Shown here: piece after piece, positions 1 to 6,846 of the stretch
Numbering within the stretch: the stretch's first letter is position 1
Layout: each line of letters opens with the position of its first letter
Assembly (NCBI GenBank): GCA_937925595.1
Contig: CALALQ010000385.1
Span: forward strand, 1 to 8,466
From: an uncultured Demequina sp.
GTDB taxonomy: Bacteria; Actinomycetota; Actinomycetes; Actinomycetales; Demequinaceae
DNA length: 8,466 nt
Direction of reading: 5' to 3'
Made by a program: the position numbers and the translations under genes
The notes under the pieces: generated by a model
Databases searched by the model: none
Told to the model about the DNA's origin: nothing
Seen by the model: the letters and a program-made list of their open reading frames with translations, nothing else

Positions 1-402
1 GCACGACACCGTGTCCTGGATGTGATTACCGAGCTGACGGCCGCGCTCCCCGCTCCCCCGAGACTGACCTTCCGTGGACCGGTGGACCTGGCAATCCAGG
101 GAGACCTCGTCGACGACGTGGTCGCGGTGGTGCGAGAAGCGCTGGCGAACGTCGCTCGACACGCTCTCGCCAGCACCACCACCGTGATCGTCGCCGTGGA
201 CGACGACAGCCTTTCCGTAACCGTCGACGACGACGGACAAGGGATGCCGGCGGCAATAGAGCACGTCGGCGGCACCAAGAACCTCCGCGACCGTGCACAG
301 CAACGCGACGGCACCTTCTCCGTGGCGACCGAGCCAGGGGGCGGCACGCGCGCGCACTGGAAGGTTCCGCTCGCACCTGACGACCGTCCATCTCGTCGCT
401 GA
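1..402 (+). CDS. DevS/DosT-like sensor histidine kinase, C-terminal ATPase domain (5' partial)
   Basis: The reading frame is open from base 1, so only the last 133 residues are present. They form a HATPase_c domain of the NarL/DevS-type (HisKA_3) kinases, which bind ATP to phosphorylate a histidine in a dimerisation domain that lies outside the window. Visible motifs are the N box REALANVARHA (E46 to H54), the G1 box DDDGQG (D78, G79, G81), NLRDRA at 94-99, and the G2 box GGGT (113-116), followed by a W-x-VPL ending typical of DevS/DosT. Family members carry N-terminal GAF domains, with haem in the mycobacterial proteins; that part cannot be checked here. A GTG at base 22 is internal, because homologous sequence (RHRVLDVITE) continues upstream of it. 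The likely partner is the DevR-like regulator at the other end of the window. The loop before NLRDRA reads GGTK, where GLRN or GLxN is more usual. Confidence 0.87.
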   Translation, partial: ARHRVLDVITELTAALPAPPRLTFRGPVDLAIQGDLVDDVVAVVREALANVARHALASTTTVIVAVDDDSLSVTVDDDGQGMPAAIEHVGGTKNLRDRAQQRDGTFSVATEPGGGTRAHWKVPLAPDDRPSRR

Positions 403-418
403 ACGCGCGACTCACGCC

Positions 419-460
419 GGGACTTTCGACCCGCCGCCTTCAGCAGAGCCGCGCGATGCT
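419..460 (+). promoter_or_regulatory. DosR-box-like operator and -10 candidate for ppsA
   Basis: GGGACTTTCGACCC at 419-432 matches 12 of 14 core positions of the mycobacterial DosR box GGGACTWWAGTCCC. A 15-mer inside it, GGACTTTCGACCCGC (420-434), recurs exactly at 5931-5945. A weak -10 candidate, GATGCT (455-460), starts 22 nt after the box, the same spacing as at the other boxes in this window. The box occupies the -35 area, as expected for an activator contacting RNA polymerase. The sequence match is seen directly; the function is inferred. The start of transcription would fall near 467. Confidence 0.66.
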
Positions 461-468
461 CAAGGGGT

Positions 469-492
469 GACGCACCGGGCTCTTGGTGCGTC
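469..492 (+). other. Perfect 8-bp inverted repeat in the ppsA leader
   Basis: GACGCACC (469-476) and GGTGCGTC (485-492) are perfect complements around an 8-nt loop. The hairpin lies between the predicted promoter and the ppsA ribosome-binding site, and would sit at or near the 5' end of the mRNA if transcription starts around 467. It could protect the transcript, tune translation, bind a regulator as DNA, or weakly terminate read-through from the kinase gene. It has no U-tract, so classical intrinsic termination is unlikely. Confidence 0.5.
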
Positions 493-511
493 TGCCACGA
501 AAGGGGCGGTC

Positions 512-2899
512 ATGGTTGGCATCATTCCGTTGCGCGAAGCGTCACTTGCGGACATCGCGCAGGTCGGGGGAAAGAACGCGTCGCTGGGAGAGATGATCGG
601 GTCACTCTCGCGGTTGGGCGTCCGTGTCCCTGATGGATACGCGACGACGGCGGACGCGTTCAGGGAGTTCCTCCGCCACGGCGACCTCGCGGCGCGAATC
701 GACCATGCGCTGGATTCGCTGCACGTGTCTGACCTTCAGTCGCTCAACGAGACCGCTGCTCAGATCCGGCAATGGATCCTCGAGCAGCCGTTCCCCGAAG
801 ACTTCGAACAAGAGCTGCGCACGGCCCACCAAACGGTCGTCGGCGACACGGGGGGCTCGCCCGAGCTGTCGTGGGCCGTGCGCTCATCTGCAACAGCCGA
901 GGACCTCCCAGACGCCTCGTTTGCGGGACAGCAGGAGACCTACCTTCATATAAGTGGGATCGAGGCAGTCCTCGACGCCGTGCGTCACGTCTTCGCTTCG
1001 CTCTATACGGATCGCGCCATCGTCTATCGGGCGGAACACGGGTACGGCGCGATGACAATCGCGATCTCTGCAGGCGTACAGCGGATGGTGCGCTCCGACA
1101 TCGGCGCTTCCGGTGTGATGTTCACCGTCGACACCGAGTCCGGATTCAGCGATGCCGTACTGATCACCAGCGCATACGGCCTCGGCGAAACGGTCGTTCA
1201 AGGCACCGTGAACCCCGACGAGTTCTGCGTCTACAAGCCTGCTCTGCGTTCCAGCCGGCCGGCGATCACCAAACGGCAGTGCGGGGAGAAGGCGATCGCA
1301 ATGCGGTTCGCCGCCGGCACAGACGTCAGCACCAGCACGCTCATCGAGTCCGTCAGCCCGGAGGCCCGCAGGCGCTTCAGCATCAGCGACGCACAGGTCG
1401 AGGAACTCGCACGGGCCGCCCTGACCATCGAGGAGCACTATTTGCGACCGATGGACATCGAATGGGCCCTCGACGGAAGCGACGGACTGCTCTACATCGT
1501 GCAAGCGCGGCCCGAGACGACCGTCGCCAAGCGCGACCGCGCCACGGTGACGCGATTCACCCTCAGCCAGCATGGCGACGTACTGGCCCGTGGGCGTGCC
1601 GTCGGGGCGAAGATCGGGGCCGGACGTGCACGCGTCCTTCACGACCTGACCGACATGTACGCCTTCGAGAAAGGGGACGTGCTGATTACCGAGCGAACGG
1701 ATCCAGATTGGGAACCGATCATGAAGCTCGCGTCGGCCATCGTCACCGACCACGGCGGACGAACCTGTCATGCCGCGATCGTCGCGCGGGAACTCGGCCT
1801 CCCGGCGGTAGTCGGAACCGGAAACGCGACGGCATCGATCTCCGACGCCACCTCGGTCACCGTGTCCTGCGCGGAAGGCGATGAAGGGGTGATCTACAAC
1901 GGCCTGCTGGCGTACAACGAGACCACCACCACGATCACCGATCTTCCCCCGCTTCCGGTACACATCATGCTGAACGTCGCTGTGCCTGACCAGGCGTTCG
2001 AGTTGTCGCGGCTGCCGAACAGTGGCGTGGGCCTCGCACGCATGGAGTTCATCGTCGGATCGATGATCGGCATCCACCCACGAGCTCTGCTGGAACTGGA
2101 TTCGCTGCCCGCGGACCTGCGGGCGCGGGTGCTGGAGCTGACGGCGGCCTACGAGTCCCCTCGTGACTTCTTCGTCCGGCGCATCGCCGAAGGCATCTCG
2201 ACCATCGCCGCCGCGTTCGCCCCGAATCCGGTCATCGTCCGCCTCAGCGACTTCAAGACCAACGAGTACATCGGCCTCCTTGGCGGCGAACTCTTCGAGC
2301 CGACCGAAGAAAACCCGATGCTCGGTTGGCGAGGGGCGTCACGGTATGCCTCGCCGGCGTTCGAGGACTGCTTCGCGATGGAATGTCAAGCGCTCGCCTT
2401 CGTTCGCGACAAGATGGGTCTCGCTAACGTGCAGGTGATGGTGCCGTTCGTCCGAACGCCGCGCGAGGGTGCGGAGGCGTTGGCCGTTATGGATCGCCAC
2501 GGGCTGAGACGAGGCAGCGGCCTCCAGGTCATGATGATGTGCGAGATCCCCTCGAACGCCCTCCGAGCCGACGCGTTCCTCGACCTGTTCGACGGCTTCT
2601 CTATCGGCTCCAATGACCTCACGCAGCTCACGCTGGGAGTCGACCGTGACTCGGAACTCGTCGCGGGTTCCTTCGACGAGCGTGACCCAGCAGTACTCGC
2701 GCTCCTTGAACAGGCGGTCGTGGCCTGCAACCGAAGAGGCAAGTATGTGGGCATCTGCGGCCAAGGCCCCTCGGACCATCCCGACCTCGCACGATGGCTG
2801 TTGGAGAGGGGCATCACGTCCATGTCGCTGAACCCCGACGCAGTGATCTCGACCTGGACGGCCTTGTGCTCACCCATGCCATCAGCCGCGAAGGGGTGA
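512..2899 (+). CDS. ppsA: Phosphoenolpyruvate synthase (pyruvate, water dikinase)
   Basis: The 795-residue product matches the usual length of PEP synthase, which makes PEP, AMP and phosphate from pyruvate, ATP and water in the cytoplasm (gluconeogenic direction). The N-terminal ATP-grasp-like nucleotide domain (about 1-340) has VGGKNASLGEM (18-28), RSSATAEDLPDASFAGQQ (124-141) and a DIEWAL/QARPET end. The swivelling phosphohistidine domain (about 350-470) has TDHGGRTCHAAIVARELG with catalytic H420. The C-terminal PEP/pyruvate TIM barrel (about 485-785) has ENPMLGWRG (600-608), CEIPSNAL, GSNDLTQLTLGVDRD (698-712) and the catalytic Cys C749 in GICGQGPSD. All key residues are present. ATG 512 follows AAAGGGG (500-506) and starts the conserved N terminus. 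An in-frame start at 293 would overlap the kinase gene and add non-homologous sequence. The gene is alone in its unit, preceded by a DosR-like box, and its stop lies in a hairpin shared with the convergent CPBP gene. Confidence 0.96.
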   Translation: MVGIIPLREASLADIAQVGGKNASLGEMIGSLSRLGVRVPDGYATTADAFREFLRHGDLAARIDHALDSLHVSDLQSLNETAAQIRQWILEQPFPEDFEQELRTAHQTVVGDTGGSPELSWAVRSSATAEDLPDASFAGQQETYLHISGIEAVLDAVRHVFASLYTDRAIVYRAEHGYGAMTIAISAGVQRMVRSDIGASGVMFTVDTESGFSDAVLITSAYGLGETVVQGTVNPDEFCVYKPALRSSRPAITKRQCGEKAIAMRFAAGTDVSTSTLIESVSPEARRRFSISDAQVEELARAALTIEEHYLRPMDIEWALDGSDGLLYIVQARPETTVAKRDRATVTRFTLSQHGDVLARGRAVGAKIGAGRARVLHDLTDMYAFEKGDVLITERTDPDWEPIMKLASAIVTDHGGRTCHAAIVARELGLPAVVGTGNATASISDATSVTVSCAEGDEGVIYNGLLAYNETTTTITDLPPLPVHIMLNVAVPDQAFELSRLPNSGVGLARMEFIVGSMIGIHPRALLELDSLPADLRARVLELTAAYESPRDFFVRRIAEGISTIAAAFAPNPVIVRLSDFKTNEYIGLLGGELFEPTEENPMLGWRGASRYASPAFEDCFAMECQALAFVRDKMGLANVQVMVPFVRTPREGAEALAVMDRHGLRRGSGLQVMMMCEIPSNALRADAFLDLFDGFSIGSNDLTQLTLGVDRDSELVAGSFDERDPAVLALLEQAVVACNRRGKYVGICGQGPSDHPDLARWLLERGITSMSLNPDAVISTWTALCSPMPSAAKG

Positions 2900-2917
2900 G
2901 CCGAAGCGTCTCACCCC
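2893..2917. terminator. Bidirectional hairpin between convergent ppsA and CPBP genes
   Basis: GGGGTGAG (2893-2900) pairs perfectly with CTCACCCC (2910-2917) around a 9-nt loop. The ppsA stop TGA (2897-2899) lies in one arm and the CPBP stop TGA (complement of 2911-2913) in the other. Only 11 bp separate the two genes, so this is the only available terminator. It lacks a clear T-tract on either side, so it may be a weak or actinobacterial-type terminator, or mainly protect 3' ends. Confidence 0.55.
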
Positions 2918-3837
2918 CCGGCGAGGCCGGCAGCGAGAAACGTGAAGATGACCACGTCGCTGAAGAAGTGGATGAGCCAGGGCCAGAACAGGCCGCGGGT
3001 CTCCACCATCGCCTTGCTCAGAATCCACCCCATGAAGACCGACGACAGGGCGCCGATCGCACCACCCGGGATGCCGAAGTAGTGCGCGATGCCGAAGGAG
3101 ACGGCAGACAGCCACAGCGCCTGCCCGCTCCCTGCGACAGGTTCGACCGTGGCAATGACCGGCGCCCGATATGTCATCTCCTCGGTAATCGAGTTCATCG
3201 CGGCGTAGAGGACGATCGCGGGAAACAGCGGAAGCACACCGGCGAGGATCTGGCCTGAAGGACGAGCAAGCAGGAACTGGGTGACGGCGAGAGCCCCGGC
3301 GATGCCGATCCCCCACACCATGCCGAACCTCCGCCACAAGTCGCCTTTTGGGAAGCCCAGCAGCGGCGCGGGCCGGATGCGTGCTCCCCGGTTCCCCAGC
3401 CGCAGGAAGAAGGCGCGGGGCCTGACCTGCATCAGGAGGAGGAGCACGATCATCGCGATGGTGACCAGGAGCTTCGCGACCTGCCCGGATTGCATCACTG
3501 CGTTGAAGTCGCCGCCCCCGAGCACCGCCTGCACACCAGGGATCCGCAGATCAATCGTTCCCACGATCATCGGCAGCGCAAGAATGGCCGTGAGTACGGC
3601 GGCGAAACGCCAGAGCGTCTGCACGGAGCGAACCATCAGGAGACTCAGCGTGACCCCGATGCCTGTGCAGACCTGAACGGGGATGACCCACGGGGGAACT
3701 CGACCTGTGATCAGGTCGGAAATGATCGACGGGACAGGGCCAAGAACCACCAGCAGGAGCCACGGCACTGAACGCAGCCCGCCTCGGAGCGTCGTCGCCC
3801 GCCAATCGGCTGGCTCGTGCACCGGCGCTTCGTTCAT
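2911..3837 (-). CDS. CPBP-family intramembrane metalloprotease (Abi/Rce1-like)
   Basis: A 308-residue, very hydrophobic protein with about seven or eight membrane segments (clear ones near 24-44, 50-70, 76-94, 120-138, 172-190, 197-215, 240-275 and 284-304). The three CPBP (PF02517) motifs are complete: EExxxR as EEMTYR (E219, E220, R224), FxxxH as FGIAH (F248, H252) and HxxxN/D as HFFSD (H290, D294). These are the expected zinc ligands and catalytic acids of Rce1-type proteases that cleave within the membrane. Bacterial members act in bacteriocin immunity, phage defence or protein processing, and no substrate can be assigned here. The ATG at 3837 follows AGGCGGAG, which abuts it. The gene starts 28 bp after the beta-CASP hydrolase stop, with no promoter visible between, so it is probably the last gene of the flavodoxin operon. 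The N-terminal 20 residues are polar, with no signal peptide. Confidence 0.88.
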   Translation of the reverse strand: MNEAPVHEPADWRATTLRGGLRSVPWLLLVVLGPVPSIISDLITGRVPPWVIPVQVCTGIGVTLSLLMVRSVQTLWRFAAVLTAILALPMIVGTIDLRIPGVQAVLGGGDFNAVMQSGQVAKLLVTIAMIVLLLLMQVRPRAFFLRLGNRGARIRPAPLLGFPKGDLWRRFGMVWGIGIAGALAVTQFLLARPSGQILAGVLPLFPAIVLYAAMNSITEEMTYRAPVIATVEPVAGSGQALWLSAVSFGIAHYFGIPGGAIGALSSVFMGWILSKAMVETRGLFWPWLIHFFSDVVIFTFLAAGLAGG

Positions 3838-3865
3838 CTCCGCCTGGCGGAACCCTCGTCAGCTG

Positions 3866-5275
3866 CTACAAGCCGACCGTCTCCAGGTGTTCAGGCACTC
3901 GTGCCGCCCAGCCCAGCTCGCGCTTGATGCGTGCACGCAGCATGTCTGCAGCGGTCGGCTCTCCGTGCGTGACGAAGACCGCGCGGGGACGAGCGGCAGG
4001 TCGCATCCAGTCGATGAGCTGGTCGGAATCAGCGTGTGCGGACATGGACTCGATCTGGTGCACCTGTGCGCGGATCGGCACATCGGCCCCGTAGATCCGC
4101 AGAGTTCGGGCGCCCGCCAGCAGCGCGGCTCCGCGTGTGCCACCCGCCTGGAATCCCGTGATGATGATCGCGTTGTTGTGGTCGGGGCCGTAGGCGCTGA
4201 GATGGTGCAGAATCCGCCCGCCGGTGAGCATTCCGCTCGCCGAGATGATGATCATGGGGCCGCCTCGGAGATTCAGCAGCTTCGAGTCATCGACGGACGA
4301 GATCAGCGTCGGCAGCGCATACATCCGGTCCAACTCGGTCGCAGTGAGCCGGTGTTCGTCTGCATGGCGCCGATATGCCTCGATCGCACTGACCGCCATG
4401 GGGCTGTTGACATAGATCGGGATGTCGGGAATCTCACCCCTGTCGTGGAGCCGAGAGAGATGGAGCAGCACGGTCTCAGTGCGGCCGACCGCGAACGCAG
4501 GGATCAGGATCACTCCGTTGCGTTTTGCCGTTCGGCGGACGATGTCACCGAGGATCACCTCTGGGTTCCCCGGTTCGTGGTGGCGATCCCCGTACGTGCT
4601 CTCGGTGACGAGCACGTCGGTGTCCTCCAGAGGTGCAGGAGGTCGCATCAGCGGGTCATCCACGCGGCCAAGGTCGCCGGTGAAGCGCATCCGTGTTCCA
4701 CCGACGTCCAGTGAGACCCCGGCCGCGCCCAGGATGTGCCCGGCCGGTCGAAGCGTCATCCCCACTCCGCCGGCGATGTCATGCCGCTCGTTGAACGAAA
4801 GAGGGCGGAAGTGGCTGAGCGCACGCTCGGCGTCCCGTTGCGTGTACAGGGGCTCGGGACGGTCGTGTGCGGACCAACCGTGCTTCGCCGCGTGACGCGC
4901 TTCCTCTTCGAGCAGGTGAGCGCTGTCAGGCAGCAGAAGATGGCTCAGTTCCACGGTCCCCTCTGTGGCATAGATGGGTCCGTCGAACCCGTCGCGCACG
5001 AGGGCCGGCAGATATCCGGTGTGGTCCAAGTGCGCGTGCGATACGACGACGGCATCGATGGATTCGGGAGGGACGGCGAGCGGCATGCGATTCCGCGCCC
5101 GAAGGACTTTGAACCCCTGGAAGAGGCCGCAGTCGATGAGGATTCTTGTTCCGGCGGCCTGCACCAGGTATCGAGAGCCGGTCACGCTGTCTGCGGCGCC
5201 GAGGAAGCGAAGCGAGTGCTTGTCTGCTGTTCCTGCGCTCGCGCGTGTTCTCAGCGGCGGATCGACGGTGCTCAT
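3866..5275 (-). CDS. Beta-CASP metallo-beta-lactamase-fold hydrolase (predicted RNase, COG1236/YSH1-like)
   Basis: The 469-residue protein has all metal-binding motifs of the metallo-beta-lactamase fold: HAHLDH (80-85), H180 in AGHILGA, and D201 in FTGDLG. It is followed by a beta-CASP domain with motif A E225 (ESTYGDR), motif B His in SMSAHAD (H414) and a motif C region VTHGE (H437). GFQAGGTRG (374-382) is the RNA-specificity region. Such proteins are zinc-dependent endo- or 5' exoribonucleases, and this one has no KH domain, unlike archaeal CPSF homologues. It probably processes or degrades RNA in the cytoplasm during dormancy; that role is inferred from context. Start choice: a GTG at 5281 overlaps the flavodoxin stop as GTGA, but GAGGG (5283-5287) lies only 1 nt from it and an ideal 7 nt from ATG 5275, so ATG 5275 is preferred. 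Either way it is translationally coupled to the flavodoxin gene. Confidence 0.93.
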   Translation of the reverse strand: MSTVDPPLRTRASAGTADKHSLRFLGAADSVTGSRYLVQAAGTRILIDCGLFQGFKVLRARNRMPLAVPPESIDAVVVSHAHLDHTGYLPALVRDGFDGPIYATEGTVELSHLLLPDSAHLLEEEARHAAKHGWSAHDRPEPLYTQRDAERALSHFRPLSFNERHDIAGGVGMTLRPAGHILGAAGVSLDVGGTRMRFTGDLGRVDDPLMRPPAPLEDTDVLVTESTYGDRHHEPGNPEVILGDIVRRTAKRNGVILIPAFAVGRTETVLLHLSRLHDRGEIPDIPIYVNSPMAVSAIEAYRRHADEHRLTATELDRMYALPTLISSVDDSKLLNLRGGPMIIISASGMLTGGRILHHLSAYGPDHNNAIIITGFQAGGTRGAALLAGARTLRIYGADVPIRAQVHQIESMSAHADSDQLIDWMRPAARPRAVFVTHGEPTAADMLRARIKRELGWAARVPEHLETVGL

Positions 5276-5277
5276 GC

Positions 5278-5823
5278 TCACACCCTCGCAGCCAAGTGCG
5301 CGGCGAGGTCCGCTCCCCAGGCACGAGCGTTATCGAGCTCATCCGGCAGGAGCCGGCTGGACTTGTCGACCAGGAAGCTGCGCGGCTCGTCGATGGCGAG
5401 CGAACCCATCTTCGTCAACCGCCGGTCGATCGCGGCGGCCGCGGATCCCGTGAAGATGCGCGGCATATCCGCCCGCGTGTCAAATGCGACGTGACGAGTG
5501 ATCCACGTCGGCTTCGACTTCAGCCACTCACGTACCCCTACGTCACTCGCCGGTTCAAGGTGGAGGTGTTTGGGGTCGTGGAGGGCCCACCGAGCCGCTT
5601 CCGTTCGCGACTCGGGACGGCTCAGCCCGTGACCATGGGTGGGAGCGCCGACGATCACGACATCGGCGCGGAGGGCTGCCTCTCCGATGTCGTCGACCGA
5701 TACGACTTGGGCGGCGATGGTGTCTCTCAGTCCCTCGGCGATCGCTTCGGCAACCTGACGGGTCGCGCCGAACATCGACTCGTAGACGATGACGGCCCGC
5801 TGCTCCGAAGTCTGCTCGTTCAT
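5278..5823 (-). CDS. Flavodoxin-domain protein
   Basis: A 181-residue flavodoxin-fold protein expected to bind FMN non-covalently and carry electrons. The FMN phosphate loop is YESMFGATRQVAEAI (14-28), with T21 ending the ESMFGAT loop. VIVGAPTHGHGL (56-67) forms the second flavin loop, and AFDTR (113-117) with the GSAAAAID region (126-133) is typical of actinobacterial flavodoxin/nitric-oxide-synthase-like single-domain proteins. ATG 5823 is chosen because AAAGGAG (complement of 5829-5835) lies 5 nt upstream. A start at 5886 would add 21 residues without flavodoxin similarity and would run through the promoter region. It is the first gene of a minus-strand operon with the beta-CASP hydrolase (start codons near or overlapping its stop) and the CPBP protease. 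A DosR-like box lies 82 bp upstream. Electron donor and acceptor are unknown. Confidence 0.9.
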   Translation of the reverse strand: MNEQTSEQRAVIVYESMFGATRQVAEAIAEGLRDTIAAQVVSVDDIGEAALRADVVIVGAPTHGHGLSRPESRTEAARWALHDPKHLHLEPASDVGVREWLKSKPTWITRHVAFDTRADMPRIFTGSAAAAIDRRLTKMGSLAIDEPRSFLVDKSSRLLPDELDNARAWGADLAAHLAARV

Positions 5824-5828
5824 GATCA

Positions 5829-5835
5829 CTCCTTT
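5829..5835 (-). promoter_or_regulatory. Strong ribosome-binding site of the flavodoxin gene
   Basis: AAAGGAG on the minus strand lies 5 nt before ATG 5823 and fixes that start against the upstream in-frame ATG at 5886. Confidence 0.8.
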
Positions 5836-5842
5836 AAATCGC

Positions 5843-5880
5843 GCTCCAGGGCGCTCCTGGCATTGCGACGCAGCGCAATG
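5843..5880 (-). repeat. Leader repeats upstream of the flavodoxin gene
   Basis: CATTGCG (5861-5867) and CGCAATG (5874-5880) form a perfect 7-bp inverted repeat with a 6-nt spacer. It overlaps the predicted -10 and transcription start of the flavodoxin operon. Just downstream (towards the gene), the 10-mers at 5841-5850 and 5851-5860 (GCGCTCCAGG and GCGCTCCTGG) are tandem copies differing by one base, and they contain CCAGG/CCTGG arms. These could be an extra operator or leader structure; chance cannot be excluded at this GC content. Confidence 0.35.
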
Positions 5881-5919
5881 ACACACCCGCGGTCAACGCG
5901 AAAGGAGGCCGAAGGTCCC
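5878..5919 (-). promoter_or_regulatory. DosR-box-like operator and -10 candidate for the flavodoxin operon
   Basis: Read towards the flavodoxin gene, GGGACCTTCGGCCT (complement of 5906-5919) matches 10 of 14 DosR-box core positions and fits the local consensus of this window. TGTCAT (complement of 5878-5883) starts exactly 22 nt after it and matches 4 of 6 positions of TATAAT. It is the weakest of the four boxes by sequence. Its centre lies 24 bp from the divergent usp1 box, so the two could be bound cooperatively. Confidence 0.5.
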
Positions 5920-5929
5920 GTCACGAGAT

Positions 5930-5971
5930 AGGACTTTCGACCCGCTAGCACCCGCTCCGCCGCCGTACATT
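5930..5971 (+). promoter_or_regulatory. DosR-box-like operator and -10 candidate for usp1
   Basis: AGGACTTTCGACCC (5930-5943) matches 11 of 14 DosR core positions and shares an exact 15-mer with the ppsA box. TACATT (5966-5971), which matches 4 of 6 positions of TATAAT, starts 22 nt after the box. The predicted transcription start is near 5978, giving a leader of about 32 nt before GTG 6010. The function is inferred from the motif and spacing. Confidence 0.66.
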
Positions 5972-6009
5972 CGAGCCAAGACCCGGCGACTCCTGAAGGG
6001 CGGCGTACC

Positions 6010-6846
6010 GTGGAACGCATTCTTCTCGGCTATGACGGAACCCCCGCTGCAGCGTCCGCGTTGCGCTGGGTCGCCGCGCGAGCTGCGCGCAAGGTCGCTA
6101 CCGTCGATGTCGTCACCGTGCTGTCGCGCTTCGCGCGCGACCGGGAGACCGCCCTCGATCAGCTCCACGACGCGGAGACGTTTCTCCGCGAGAACGCCCC
6201 GGGCGTCGGTGTGGAGCTGCACCGACTGGAGGGTGGGGTACTCGAATCGTTGTCGAGCATGACCGACTCTGACCTCGTCGTCGTGGGAGTCAATACCGGG
6301 CACGTCGTGCAGGCGATCGCGGCGGGCGGGCTGCCCTTGCGCATTACCGTGACCTCGCGGGCGCCTGTCGTGTTGGTTCCCTCCGAGTGGGTGGACATAG
6401 AGGCGCCGGTAACGGTCGGCGTCGCCGCCGATGGATCGTCGAGCCATGCCGTCGCATTCGCCGCCGACGAAGCTGACGCAGTCGGGGCGCCTCTTCGCCT
6501 CGTACACGCATGGCGGATGCCGTTGCCCACCATCCCAGGGTCGGTGGCGCTGCAAGTGGACACTGAAGAGGAAATGGCCGCTCACCGTCACGCTTTGGAG
6601 ATTGCAAGCGGGATCATTCTCGACACCCACCGGGACCTCGAAGTCAGCCGTGAGCTCGTCCAGGACGAACCGGGGCCAGCACTGCTGCGATACGCGTCAC
6701 GGTCGTCTCTCGTGGTCGTAGGAACCCATAGGCGGGGAATATTGGAGGGCCTGGTCCGCGGAGCCGTCGCACGCAGCATCCTGTGGCAGATCACTTGCCC
6801 GCTCGCAGTCGTGGGCGCGACGCCCGCGGAAGGAGATCACCGATGA
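6010..6846 (+). CDS. Universal stress protein, tandem UspA domains (usp1)
   Basis: A 278-residue protein with two UspA folds: residues 1-125 (RILLGYDGTPAAASALRWVA, then SDLVVVGVNTG and PVVLVPS) and 134-270 (VTVGVAADGSSSHAVAFAADEA, LRLVHAW, SLVVVGTHRRG, CPLAVVGA). The acidic nucleotide-site residues D9 and D141 are present. The canonical ATP loop G-2x-G-9x-G-S/T is altered in domain 2: G238-T-H-R241, nine residues, then G251-A252. Domain 1 has no recognisable loop. It resembles the tandem USPs of mycobacterial dormancy regulons (such as Rv2623), which bind ATP and slow growth; that similarity is by architecture only. The GTG start at 6010 follows GAAGGG (5995-6000), 9 nt away, and begins the conserved RILLGYDG strand. 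Its stop overlaps the next gene by ATGA, so the pair is an operon under the box at 5930-5943. Confidence 0.92.
   Translation: MERILLGYDGTPAAASALRWVAARAARKVATVDVVTVLSRFARDRETALDQLHDAETFLRENAPGVGVELHRLEGGVLESLSSMTDSDLVVVGVNTGHVVQAIAAGGLPLRITVTSRAPVVLVPSEWVDIEAPVTVGVAADGSSSHAVAFAADEADAVGAPLRLVHAWRMPLPTIPGSVALQVDTEEEMAAHRHALEIASGIILDTHRDLEVSRELVQDEPGPALLRYASRSSLVVVGTHRRGILEGLVRGAVARSILWQITCPLAVVGATPAEGDHR
6830..6835 (+). promoter_or_regulatory. Ribosome-binding site inside the usp1 end, for the membrane protein
   Basis: AAGGAG lies 7 nt before ATG 6843 and within the last codons of usp1. It selects ATG 6843 over an in-frame upstream ATG at 6783 that lies deep inside usp1. Confidence 0.75.

Noticed and set aside
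293..511. Upstream in-frame start giving PEP synthase 73 extra residues
   Set aside because: It overlaps the kinase coding end, runs through the DosR-like box and leader hairpin, and has no PEP synthase similarity. ATG 512 has a Shine-Dalgarno and the conserved N terminus.
772..2077. Long alternative reading frames of 370 residues (+) and 397 residues (-) inside ppsA
   Set aside because: They are Arg-rich or low-complexity products of high-GC sequence on top of a well-conserved gene in another frame.
3683..4895. Plus-strand open frames antisense to the CPBP and beta-CASP genes (up to 343 residues)
   Set aside because: No domain or motif is visible and composition is that of antisense to a real GC-rich gene.
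5824..5886. 21-residue N-terminal extension of the flavodoxin protein
   Set aside because: The strong AAAGGAG at 5829-5835 serves ATG 5823, and the extension would lie across the predicted promoter and inverted repeat.
5893..6630. Minus-strand open frame of 245 residues over the usp1 promoter and gene
   Set aside because: It is a shadow of usp1 with no recognisable domain.
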